DNA of 64,000 bases from positions 151,566,583 to 151,630,582 of the forward strand of contig NC_071390.1 in assembly GCF_022682495.2 (NCBI RefSeq), given 5' to 3'. A model generated the notes under the pieces. The model ran no database searches. It was given only the letters and a program-made list of their open reading frames with translations, and had not been told where the DNA came from. The DNA is from Desmodus rotundus. Lineage: Eukaryota; Chordata; Mammalia; Chiroptera; Phyllostomidae. Below are positions 22,358 to 32,900 of this stretch, one piece after another (within the stretch, counting starts at the first letter, position 1; every line of letters starts with the position of its first letter). Both the position numbers and the translations under genes were made by a program.

Positions 22358-22363
22358 AATAAA
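22358..22363 (+). terminator. OCIAD2: Proximal OCIAD2 poly(A) signal candidate
   Basis: Canonical AATAAA about 340 nt after the stop codon. Its use would exclude the SINE from the mRNA. Confidence 0.5.
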
Positions 22364-22486
22364 AGTTGAGGAACTTGGAGAGTCGTGCCCCAAAGGAAAC
22401 CATCGTGAGTGGAGATAGAAACACAAAGAACAAACGACTGCTTCTTATAGGTGTGTAGAATGCTTTCTAAAATGTAAGGACCAAGA

Positions 22487-22700
22487 TTTTTTTTTAATAT
22501 ATATTTTTTTTTTGAGAGAGAGAAGAGAAGGGAGGGAGAAAGAGAGGGAGAGAAACATCATCAATGTGTGGTTGTCTCTCGCACACTCCCTCCTGGGGAC
22601 CTGGCCTACAACCCAGGCAGGTGCCCTGACTGGGAATTGAACTGGCGACCCTTTGCTTTGCAGTCTGGCACTCAATCCACTGAGCCACACCAGCCAGGGC
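22487..22700 (-). mobile_element. Ves SINE, antisense, in OCIAD2 3' UTR
   Basis: T-rich left end, gagagag-rich reverse of the CT tail, and ccacaccagccagggc at the right end. Antisense to OCIAD2, so transcripts that read through carry a U-rich tract and a Ves antisense sequence. Confidence 0.92.
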
Positions 22701-22891
22701 AGAACCAAGATTTTGAACTTAACAAAAACTGTATCACTTCAAAGAGTCACAATATAAATCAGCTGTCCATTCAGTGACCTTAGCGACTTTATGTCTCATC
22801 AGTATGGTGGAGAGTTGCTTAGTGACTGGGTCCATGCTAGGGTCAGCACTCCAGCCCTGGGCTCTTTTATGTATGGCCAGTGGCCGAAAAG

Positions 22892-22897
22892 AATAAA
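22892..22897 (+). terminator. OCIAD2: OCIAD2 poly(A) signal candidate
   Basis: AATAAA downstream of the SINE. A further AATAAA is at 22980-22985. Confidence 0.35.
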
Positions 22898-23342
22898 CAC
22901 CACTTCCCAAATGGCCCCTTCTTTTCCCAAGGAACAGTTTGTTATGGGAGGAATCACAGGAAGAATTAATTCATAGAAGAATAAACTTTTAGAATTGTAG
23001 AGAGCTCAGAAGCAGCCAAATCACCCCCATGAGTTGGATTCCTCCTTACTTCCAGGTTTTTTGCAAGAAAATATCCTCTTCCATTGAGGACGCTTTTATG
23101 GCAGGTTGTCTGAGCCCTACTTAAAAACACTTCTTGCATCTTTGCACAGTCGTATATTGTCACCGTGTATAGATTGGGAATGCGTGTGTATGTGCTTGTG
23201 TTTGTGGAATACATCTTGAAACCTGCACCACAGAGATAAAAAGGGAAACCTCATCACAAGTTCGTACTTGACATGAAATGTTTTACTTTAAACATCAAAA
23301 TTGTTTGCAAGTTTCTGTTTTACATGAACGTTAAATGTATGA

Positions 23343-23348
23343 AATAAA
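23343..23348 (+). terminator. OCIAD2: Distal OCIAD2 poly(A) signal candidate
   Basis: AATAAA followed within about 20 nt by a T/GT-rich stretch (ttctttatgtgtatatctcc) that fits a downstream element. Confidence 0.55.
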
Positions 23349-24481
23349 CTATTCTTTATGTGTATATCTCCTGGTTTCTCAGCCAACAAAGTTCTCCTTC
23401 TGTAAATCAGAACACAGAGCCACTATTCTAGCTTTTTGGATGCCATTTAAGTCTTGGCTCTGACAACTAGCAAATGGTGACTCTCTGTTATCTCAGCTAT
23501 TGGTAAAAATTCAGAATTGGGTGCATTTTTTTCCTGCATTCCAGAAAATAATCTAGGGACCAGAACACTTTCACATTGCTCAGCCCAGCAAGTCAGTGTA
23601 GAAATCAGTCTCCAGGTACTGGGAAGAGATAAATCTATTACCATTGAAAAGGCACATTGTTTTTATTGCTGACATCCTCATAGTTCTGAACCAAATTGGG
23701 CTCTTTTCGGGGATGCTCTCTGCCTTTCCTATGTGGGTAAGTCATTCCTTGAAACAGTTTTTTTTTTTTCCACAATGATCTTAGTGTGAAAAGATACCAA
23801 TAAAGAAAAAAAACTAGAAGGTCATCCCAAAACTCTCAAATATTTTGCTTCATTATCTACTGTATATATTAGGAAGCAAGTATCTGGCCGACAAGTCTGT
23901 TTCTCACTTGCACATGTGTTCACGGAGCAGCGTTTGTCGTTCAGCATTTAGCAACTACCAACAGCACTCAGCACTGAGCTGGTCGTAAGCTGATGAAAGC
24001 AGTACCTTCATAATGAAAAAAAATAATGATGTACTGTATATAATGCTTATATATTTTTAAAATCCTCATTTGAGCAGCTATTCAGAATGGATGGTTTCTC
24101 TATTTTGTGTGAACATGATGAGAGTAATAACATTTCTCTTGAATGATGTGATTAAGCCATGAAAATGTCATGTAGGTCCTTTTCTTGATATTCAAATAAT
24201 GCAATCTGTTCATTGCCAGAAAACTTTTACACGTTGGAACTCTACCCCCAAATCTCAGCCATAGAGTTTGATATCCTAGACATTCAGAGCTGGCAGAGAG
24301 CTCAGTGCCTGAGCTGCAGGCTGTGAAGTCCAGGATCAAACAGGGAACGTGAGTGAGCGAAGCTAGACCAGCTGATGTTTCACACAGACGTGGTCTTCCA
24401 CACACGGACCTGCGGGCCTGCTGTTGTCACTTCTTCCAATTTGTCGAAGCAAATACGTGCAGGTTTTTACATCTTCACTCT

Positions 24482-24610
24482 TTCACATATTTAATTATTG
24501 AGCACCCACGGTGTGCCAGGCACTGTGCTAGGTCCTGGGAATGTGACAGTGAGCACAACCAACAAAATTCCACACCTTCCCAGAGCTTATGTTCTCACCA
24601 GCAGTCTGAG
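24482..24610 (-). repeat. L2 3' end fragment, antisense
   Basis: Reverse-complement L2 tail: attgagcacccacggtgtgc, caggcactgtgctaggtcct, then cccagagcttatgttctcac. Well preserved. Confidence 0.75.
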
Positions 24611-24799
24611 GTTTGAGACTCCACGGAGCAAGCTCCACCCACCGTGGAAATCCCCTCTGCTGTCTGGACAGGTGGGGTTCCAGGACCCACTTATGTACTT
24701 GCAAGGGAAGGCCCCCTGCTGCCCCACGTGCAACCCAGTTCACTGCCCAGCTGCAAAACTATCCAGAAATGTCTACGGGAGCCCAGGCCTGCCTCCCTA

Positions 24800-24915
24800 C
24801 CCCTCTAGACTAGAAGCTCCTCCAAGATAGGGGGTGTGTCCTTTTTTAACTTGTCTCTGCCTCCTCGTCCCCAGAGTTCTTGGCCAGGTACAGGCACTTT
24901 GTAAGTGTTTGTCAG
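24800..24915 (+). repeat. L2 3' end fragment
   Basis: L2 order: ctagactagaagctcctcca, gggggtgtgtcc, ttggccaggtacaggcactt. Confidence 0.6.
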
Positions 24916-25194
24916 CCCAAACTGTAATTTCCTTGTGGCTGCAGAACAGAATTCTTACTCTTCTTTTGCATAGCAGCCTTTATATATTGCAAGGCACGTT
25001 CCTTTCAGAATTCTAGCAAAAGGGCCTAGTTTTCACCAACCATGAGAGTAAGTTTCCAGCCCTGTCGCATCCTGGTCTTGGGACAACTTTTGGTTTGTGA
25101 CGTCCTCACACAGCAAGACTCCAGAAACGGCTGACGAGTTCAGAGGAGAGCAGGAGGGTTGTGCTCTTCGTTTTAGGCGTGTGAACTGATGAGA

Positions 25195-25395
25195 GCAGGA
25201 GTGGCTCTGCACCGGGCCCCGGGCTCAAGTCCAGCTCACCACTTGCTGGCTATCTCAGTTTCTTCATCTGTAAAATGGGAAGACTTTAGATTTACCTGTA
25301 GGTTGTTCATGAGAATAACGTGAGCTAATAATTACAAAATGCTTGGAACAGTGCGTAGCTCCGAGTAGCCATTCAATGGATGTTAGCTGCTCCTG
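25195..25395 (+). repeat. MIR SINE
   Basis: MIR blocks: caagtccagctcaccacttg, tcagtttcttcatctgtaaa atggg, aaatgcttggaacagtgcgt. Confidence 0.8.
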
Positions 25396-25944
25396 CAGTC
25401 CAAACAGCCACAGCTGTGTCCCGGGACGGGCTTTTTCACGTGACCTACCTTTAGTTCTCCCCATTTTATGCTGATACAGCCGGTCATTCTGATCAGTGTA
25501 ACTCATTATAGGTGCACTCATCTCTTTTCATCTTTGTGAGGCTGTTTTCTGGCCCAACTGTTTGTCCTTTTCAGTCCAAACTCTGTGGTATAATGGGCGA
25601 GTGATGTGTCATCTGCATTGGAATATATTCAGTTCACCCCTTTGGTTTCTTAATGTATTGTATTCATGGCACTCACTCCAATAGTCTTTGGTAACTGAAT
25701 AATTGTCCCGAAGGGGATTTTATTGTAAAATACAAACCTCAAAGAGCAGTGCTATTTATGAGATTCTCTCATCTCTACATGTGAGTAGGTCAAGAATGAG
25801 GGTGGGAACAGGAAGGTGACGAACGAGGAGGGAGCTAGGAGGTGGAATAATGGAGGCAAAAGAAACAGCACAAAGGAACCTCCCTGGATGAGGTTTTGAA
25901 AATCAGGGCTGTCACCGCAGGCCCTGTGACTTGGAAGCCCAGAC

Positions 25945-26080
25945 GCAGCTTCATTCATTAATTCAACAAATATTTTTCAAGACCTACCATATACCAGGCA
26001 ATGTGCTAGAAGAAATAGGAGTACATTCAGACAAAAGATAGTCCCTGCCCTCAAAGAGGTAAGTAGAGGAGATATGTAGC
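25945..26080 (-). repeat. L2 3' end fragment, antisense
   Basis: Contains attcattaattcaacaaata, ccaggcaatgtgctagaaga and gtccctgccctcaaagaggt, the reverse complement of an L2 tail. Confidence 0.72.
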
Positions 26081-28188
26081 TAAATGGCTGTAATAAAATG
26101 TAATGTAACATCTCTCTGTGTGGGGTAGATACAAACTAAATGCCTCTAGAATTCAGGGGCAGTAGTGGTCACTGTTGCTGCCCTTGCAGATTGTATTCCT
26201 GGTCCAGTTCTTTCCCTTTCCTCATCTCCATGCCTTGCATCACGGAATTTTGCATATTCTTTCCACTGTGAGTGGGGCTTCCTTACCTATCTCTTGACCT
26301 TGGGCTTGTGCCGACTTGCTTTTGTGAGGCAGAAATGAAGGTGTGCCAGTTTCAAACTTAGGCCTGAAGGGACCCCTGTGTTTCCATGTGTCTCTAGCAT
26401 GAACATAAGAACATGTCTGATACGAAAATGCAGGGGCAACAACTTGCAGACTGACCCATCAGTTCTGCAATGGCCTAAGGTCTAATCCCTACAACGCCCC
26501 CCCTACTCTGCATCCTTCAGAGCAATTCTGCTTTTCTATCAAGGTCTAATACAGGAACCGGAGGCTGAAAGTAGGCTGCTTGCATAACAAAAACTTAAAA
26601 CATGTGTCACTGGCGTTGGGAACAAGTGGCATATGGATGCTGACAGGACCTTGAGATTGTTAGTAAAAACCTAAAGGGCCTGGAGGAGGGTGTTAACAGA
26701 AGCTAAAGAGCTTCCAAGGAGGCTGTCAAGGAGGGATTGCAGAAGAGAGAACAGCACGGGAAGCTGAAGGAGACTGATTATGCAGTCAAGTTGAGCAAAA
26801 GTGTCACCTGGGGTAATGTGGAAAACAGAAACGGTACCTGATGGACTTGATCTAGCTGAGATCTCTGGGCAGGGTGGAGGGTGCCACCTGGCTGCTGTCT
26901 AAAATGAGAGAGGTGAGACATAACAATTACTCCATTTCCAAATGATCTGGAGAAATTATATAAGCCCAAATCAGTCTTTTAAACCAGCGAAGGGTTCTCA
27001 TGTTCAGAAATGGCTTCCAGGCAAAGATCAAATCCAGAGTGGGGCAATGGCTTTTTGTTCAAGAACTCAAAAGATGACAGCATCACAGGATATTTTCAAC
27101 ACACTCTCTACATGCCTCAGGGGCATAACCTTGTATGCAGACTGTGCCCGAGGCTCCTAAGAAGCAGCTTCACAGGGAGCCCAAAATAGAAGAGACAAGG
27201 GTGGTTTTTGTGAAGTGGATTTTCCATTGCTGACTTAAGAACTCCACAAATTTACAAAACTGTGTATATCTGTGTTCTTAGGTAGCCTGCCCCGTTTAGA
27301 CAGGGACAGCAGAGAGGCCTTGGGATCCTTGACTTGTATGGGCAGGCTCAGGAAACTGCTCAGCGGCAAGCATAGGCTTCCTTTATGGGGAAGGTAGAAC
27401 CACAAGCCGTGAACTCCCAGGGGACATGCCTTAGCCCTAAGCAAGGAACTGGTGACAAACACCGGCTCTACTTCAGAATTTCTGGCCAAGTGCCTGGTGT
27501 GCGCCTTGCATTTCACGTTTTGAATGAGGATGTGTAGAGAAGTAATACTATGCATAATAGGTATTCAGTTTGAACAGAAAACTTGTTAAGTTCATGGGTC
27601 TCTAGACCTTTACCCAAGTACTTCACCCATACCTGGACCTGATAAATGGATGAGCCCCTAGACTTTGAGCTGTTAGAATAGATTCAAGTCAGAGTTCCTG
27701 GGAAAGGCTGAGTTGATTACACATATGGGAGGGTTGTGAATTACTGTGACCTAACGCTGGGGTAAAGATATGTAGTTGGAAAACATTCCATCCCACATGT
27801 TCTTCTGAAAATCGAGAGCACGGGAATCCTCCATTCCTGCCCTTTGATAGGCAGCTGGGTGTGAAAAGACTAGACTGGAGCCTCGGTGGTAAATAGACGG
27901 CAACGCAGCTTTTGACAACTGGCTGGAGCACTCATGCCAAAGCCCCAGGAGGCCATGTAAAGTCTGACTACTGTGAGCACAGTTGTGAGGAGTCTGCCTG
28001 ACCCCTGGAGACAGACCACATGGCAAGGCCCTGAAACTAAACAAGGAGAGGGGTAAAGCCCTGGTCAGGCCCCGCTGCTTCATTCAGCATTCAGTCCAGC
28101 ATCCAACCACAAACCTGAGACAGAGAGGCAAATCGTTCAGTGGAAACCCTTAACTCCTGGCCCACACAAAAAAGTGGGATAATAAACT
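26081..28188. other. Unassigned tail-to-tail intergenic stretch
   Basis: No exon, RNA gene or classifiable repeat was recognised. Composition is moderately GC and the texture suggests old retroelement sequence, but I cannot name a family. Short frames at 26942-27160, 27235-27555 and 27689-28083 have no domain signature. Confidence 0.4.
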
Positions 28189-28310
28189 TTTTTTTTTTTA
28201 CTTTATTTTTCAGTTACAGTTGACATACATTATATTAGTTTTAGTGTACAACCCAGTGATTAGGCATTGTATCATTTACTAAGTGATCACCCTGATAAAT
28301 CAAACTACTA
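28189..28310 (-). mobile_element. L1 3' UTR fragment, antisense
   Basis: T12 run, then tttcagttacagttgacata, attagttttagtgtacaacc and actaagtgatcaccctgata, the reverse complement of an L1 3' terminus with its A-tail on the left. Confidence 0.82.
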
Positions 28311-28643
28311 AGTTGTGGGATGATTTGCATAATGCCAAACACTAACTTAAATACTAAGTGTCTGGTAGAAAGGTAATATAAATTAGAATTTAGATAAAAC
28401 CACAATTTCATTTTCTATTCACCTGAACCAGAAACAAGCATTTAAAAAAAAAAGTAGACCTTATTTTTACTCCCCTGAAATTTGCAGTTTTTGAACATGG
28501 CCACTGCGGTTTTAAGGCATTTAGCCATCTGCCGTATGCTGATTATCCACAAGTCACATTAATCATGTTATTAAATATTCAGAGAGATGACCTTATTTCT
28601 TATCCCTACAAAACACCGCTTACTTCTAATTGTGCTTAAAAAC

Positions 28644-28655
28644 AGATCGCAAACA
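28644..28655. repeat. Left target-site duplication of the BANF1 retrocopy
   Basis: AGATCGCAAACA, identical over 12 bp to 29402-29413. The pair marks an L1-mediated insertion. Confidence 0.93.
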
Positions 28656-29401
28656 GCCAGTGGGTTGGGTACTAGCGGGAGCAGCCGGGTGGCGGGTGGC
28701 GGGAGGAGCCAGTACAGGGGCTGGAGCTGTTGGGTAACCCTGACCAAGATGACAGCCTCCCAAAAGCACCAACACTTCGGGCAGAGCCCACGGGGAAAAG
28801 CCAGTGGGAAGCCCGGCCAGAATCGGAGAGGTCCTGGGCCAGAAGCTGGAGGAAAGGGGCTTTGACAAGGCCTACATGGTCCTTGGCCAGTTTCTGGTGC
28901 TAAATAAAGATGAAGACATCTTCTGGGAATGGCTAAAGGGCACATGTGGCGCCAACAAGCAGTCCTGGGACTACTTCCGGTGCCTTCAAGAGCGGTGCGA
29001 CACCTTGTGATGCTCTCTGGGGAGCCCCCAACCCCTGATCCAGCCTTGAGTCTCCAGAGGTTGCAGCTGAGTGGGGGCTCCTCCCTTGTCCTCCTACAAA
29101 GGAACCAGTTGCTGTCTACTCACCTCCCATGTCCTCCGGGGTCTTCGTGGGAGTTCTCTCCCCTCACCGTTCAACTCTTTCGGAATTCTTGCTCTCGCAT
29201 GCATCTCCCTTCTCCTTCCCTTCCCAGTTTCAGGTCCATAATTATCAGCTTTTCTGAGTGGATTCCTGGCCCCTTCCCCCACCCCCACCCTCACCTCTGG
29301 TCTGTGGTCTGTTTTATGCCATTTGGCTTCTCTTTTGGCAGAACAGTCACTGTCTATATAAAGTTTTTTGAGTCAATAGTCAGTGGCCTTCAAAAAAAAA
29401 T
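28656..29401 (+). pseudogene. BANF1P: Processed pseudogene of BANF1 (barrier-to-autointegration factor)
   Basis: Intronless copy of a whole mRNA: about 93 nt of GC-rich 5' UTR, ATG at 28749, coding match to 29010, about 380 nt of 3' UTR, and a terminal A run. Recognised by MTASQKH at the start and, in another frame, by [31 protein letters not shown] and the CGANKQS block near the end. The parent protein is an 89-residue dimeric chromatin and lamina protein. The coding region is broken: two single-base deletions near 28780-28792 move the frame, one codon is lost in the GANAKQS block, and several residues differ. Perfect 12-bp target-site duplication on both sides. It is a dead copy; any frame over its 3' UTR is incidental. 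The symbol is descriptive. Confidence 0.95.
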
Positions 29402-29413
29402 AGATCGCAAACA
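29402..29413. repeat. Right target-site duplication of the BANF1 retrocopy
   Basis: AGATCGCAAACA, perfect copy of 28644-28655, next to the A-tail of the retrocopy. Confidence 0.93.
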
Positions 29414-29429
29414 ATAAAACAATGAAGAT

Positions 29430-29912
29430 GCATATTCCTTCATATTTTATTTATCATAAACACTAACACAGCAAACACTGAAGAAAAACTTTTAAACAAT
29501 TTTTTGATGTAAAGCTTAACACTTAAAATTATGCTTGTTCCCCCCCACCCACCCCAATTCAACATGCAGTTATCATTTATTTTCACATATGCTGACTCCA
29601 GAGCATTACAATCTCTCGACGTTCTTGTAAGAGTATCCTTGTCCTGTAGCTGAAATTTCACAAACTGTATGTGGTCATGGTACGACACCATCATTCATAT
29701 AGTTCCCCAAGGTGAATACATTCGCACAATACCAACATTAGAACTGGTAATTTCCAAACATTATTTTAATAAGCCAAACCACGAAAAACCCAAGTTCTAG
29801 TTTGAAACGTGTTTACGAAGACTGCTGCTGAGCTCAAAGCATGCAGACATCCATGACCACCTAGATGCAACTGGATATGGCAACTCCTTCCGTAGGTCCA
29901 CAGATGCATTTT
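29430..29912 (-). other. OCIAD1: OCIAD1 3' UTR
   Basis: Continuous with the last coding exon, from the stop codon to the predicted cleavage region. Length about 480 nt. End inferred from the AATAAA only. The 84-codon minus frame at 29440-29694 lies in this UTR and is not considered a gene. Confidence 0.65.
29446..29451 (-). terminator. OCIAD1: OCIAD1 poly(A) signal
   Basis: AATAAA on the minus strand about 460 nt past the stop codon. Cleavage is expected near 29420-29435. Downstream on the minus strand lies a TTGTTTG stretch and then a T run, which is the A-tail of the BANF1 retrocopy read backwards. Confidence 0.7.
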
Positions 29913-29950
29913 TCACTCATCCCAAGTATCTCCATATTTGTTTACTTTGA
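29913..29950 (-). CDS. OCIAD1: OCIAD1 last coding exon
   Basis: Acceptor ttttcctag|TCAAAG. 38 nt coding: VKVNKYGDTWDE, then TGA at 29915-29913. 3' UTR follows. Confidence 0.97.
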
Positions 29951-32900
29951 CTAGGAAAAAAGCACAAATAGTTGATGATTCCAACAGCAATATGTGAAAA
30001 GCACTACTTTACGTTTGCTAGTATAATGAAAAGTTATGTTTCTCATTTGAATGCACACGAGTGTCAAATTAAAAAGGGGATGGCCAGACTTTAGGGAACT
30101 GGGGGTTGGACATAAATAGTAATGCACTGTATCAAGAATTCACATAAACATTTGATCTTCCTAACAACCTTATAAACACAAGCCCCATTTTAAGAGAAAA
30201 CACGTTAGTAACTTGCCCAAGGTCCAAGCCTAATAAAACACGTAGAATTCAAATTGAACACACCTGCTTAGCTCCAAAGCCTGGGTGCCTTTACAACGTT
30301 ACCATACTACCTAAGTGTGATGCAAGCTACAGCACGTCCAAAAAATTACCAGGAAATTAAAAAATAATGGTAACAAAATTAAATTTTGTTTTTCACAAAA
30401 AATATAGAAACAGAAACGGCAAGTCTTCAAGTTACGGTTAATTCAATCTTCTCTCTTATGAGCCGTGATACTAACAGTCGGGAAGAAACAGTTTCCAATA
30501 TTCCTGCACTTTTTTACACCAAGTTGTATTCTGAAACATGCTCCTCTGTCTTCTCTACTCTTTCACCTTTTAGCCTCTCTTTTACAGAGCCTTCATCTGT
30601 GACTTACAGGTAGTCTTAACAACGTAAAGGAGCAGTCGTCAAAGTGTGGACTAGGGGCCCCTTCCCCAAGAGCCTTTCAGAGAATTGGCTGTGAAGTCCA
30701 AACTATTTCATTACCCTACTAACACATTACACAGTCACACCTCAGTACTCAGTGGCTTCAGAACTCGTCAAACCCTGTACTCGTTGCATTTTGACAAGAA
30801 AAAAGTTTCAGCACTTGGTGTTTGCTCGGTACTTGTCGCACGTGCTGGAACTTGTATGAGTCACAACGTCGCCCCGCAAGAGAAAATGCTTCATCGACTG
30901 GTACTTGGCAGTTTTGGCACTAGCCACAGTTCCGGAACACATTAACGACGTGTGTCGAGGTACCACTGTGTGTCCTTTCCCCCCACATTATGCCATTTCC
31001 ACTGGCTTTCACTCCTTCACTAGTACAAGGCAGAGTGTTCTACAAGATGCATGTATGGTGAAAGCACTGCTTTGACAACTAAGTGAAAATACGCTTATGT
31101 TTTTAAAATTTCTGTCTTAATCTCTAATTAGGTAAATGTCATCCACAAAAACTAAAACTGAAAAATTTAAGTGATACTTTTTGACCCAGTGAATCCACGC
31201 TGTACTAGTGTCAAATTTTCTGTCTGGATTCTAGGACAAAACATTCTAGAAAATCCCTGAAACTACTTCATAACTGTTTGTCTTTTTCCAAATAAAGTAC
31301 AAAATAATCAGCTTTCTTTCTTATAAAGATATTATTTCATATTGCTATGTAATGTAACAGAACTTTAAGAGACTACTTACAGGCAAAACCACAAGTGTCA
31401 AAATCTAGCAAATGCCACAAGTCTACCATATTTCCTTTCTTAATCTTTATTACTACAGAACACCCAATGAAATACTCCACTTCTGATTTATCAGCACATG
31501 GTACCATGATGTGCAGTCATATAAAAGGTTACAAACATGAGAAAAATACTACCACCTGCCCTCATGGAGCTTACAGTCTAAGTCTCAAATTAACTAGAAC
31601 AAAGTAGCAGCAAGTCTTTAGGCATTACAGAGTAATGGCTACTGAATGTATTAAGGTTTACACTAATTTTTTTAAATGACAAACATTACCAAGTAATAAT
31701 GCTGATTACAAATCTATTTTAAAGCTAGAGTTTTTACATCAGTAGTATCACAGATATTATCCATCATTGTTATGAATTCTAAATGAAGCGACCACTAGCA
31801 CTTAGAAACAAAACTGGCTCTGAAAGAATGATCATAATAAAAAATACTAAGAATTTTTAAGTATTTTTACATTCTTTGTGGCATATGACTTATAAGAAGG
31901 CACGAAGGACCTATTCCTTTGATTTTTAAATTAGTAAGCAGAAAACCTTGAAATAACAACATTCTCTAAAATTCAAGAGATATAAAGTTCTGTATTAAAA
32001 TAGTTACAAACCCCTTATTAAAAACATCATCCTCTTCCCTTAGACATAAACTTCTGTGTCAGAAAAAATTTAGTTGGGGTAATATATAACTGCTCCAAAT
32101 GACTTAAAAGTAACTGTGATATTAAAATTTGTAATTAATTATAGAGCAAAAGTACCATTAAAAAGAAGTCAAACTCCTTATTTGGAAATGTCCTAAAGCC
32201 ACTTTGTAAGGCATATAAACTATTTCAATTTCACAAATACAAGAAAATAAATTTCATCACTTAATCATGATTCTATGGTTCCACCGAAAGTGACATTATA
32301 CCCCAATTGTCAACCTGGCCACCCAATCTTATATTATGTGACAGATGCATCATTTCAAAAGTTTCCAAAGTGACTTCTTATAAGAGAAAAGTCAAAGCAG
32401 ATGTATGATTTTTATATTGTTACAAAACTAGTCTTACTATCTTAAGTCATACTACTATTTAGACTTCGTTATTTTCTAACACAAAATGGCCTTTGGAACA
32501 CATTAAAAACAAAAGTTCTGAGAACTGAAATAGGTATTCTTTTTAAAAAATGTTATTTCCGTTAATTACTTGCAGAATTAAATCATGTTAGTATGATTAA
32601 TGTTTTTAACTAATGCTGCAGTATCCAATACTAAAGAGTCACAGTGATTAGACTAAACTATCATACCTTCTTTTTGGGGCATTCTTTCCTGCATAGGCCT
32701 GACTGAGGGATCAGTCTTATGTGCTAAAGTTACTTCATATGCCTCTCTGTTTTTATTCCTTAATTCCTCATATGTAACACCTTTTCTTTTAGGACTTTCT
32801 TCAAGGTTGGGATCAGGTCCTAAAACAACAAACAGTTAAAAAATGGTGATAAAAGGATTTGACTAAATCCAAAGCAACTAAATTTTATAAATGCTCCTTA

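Larger units (their letters stand above)
22022..23370 (+). other. OCIAD2: OCIAD2 3' UTR (maximal extent)
   Basis: Follows the TAG at 22019-22021. Four AATAAA signals (22358, 22892, 22980, 23343) permit UTRs from about 0.35 to 1.35 kb. An antisense Ves SINE occupies 22487-22700. Which end is used cannot be told without RNA data. Confidence 0.6.

Noticed and set aside
28929..29417. 162-codon + frame downstream of a BANF1-like start
   Set aside because: It lies in the wrong frame over the end and 3' UTR of the BANF1 processed pseudogene and runs to its poly(A) tail.
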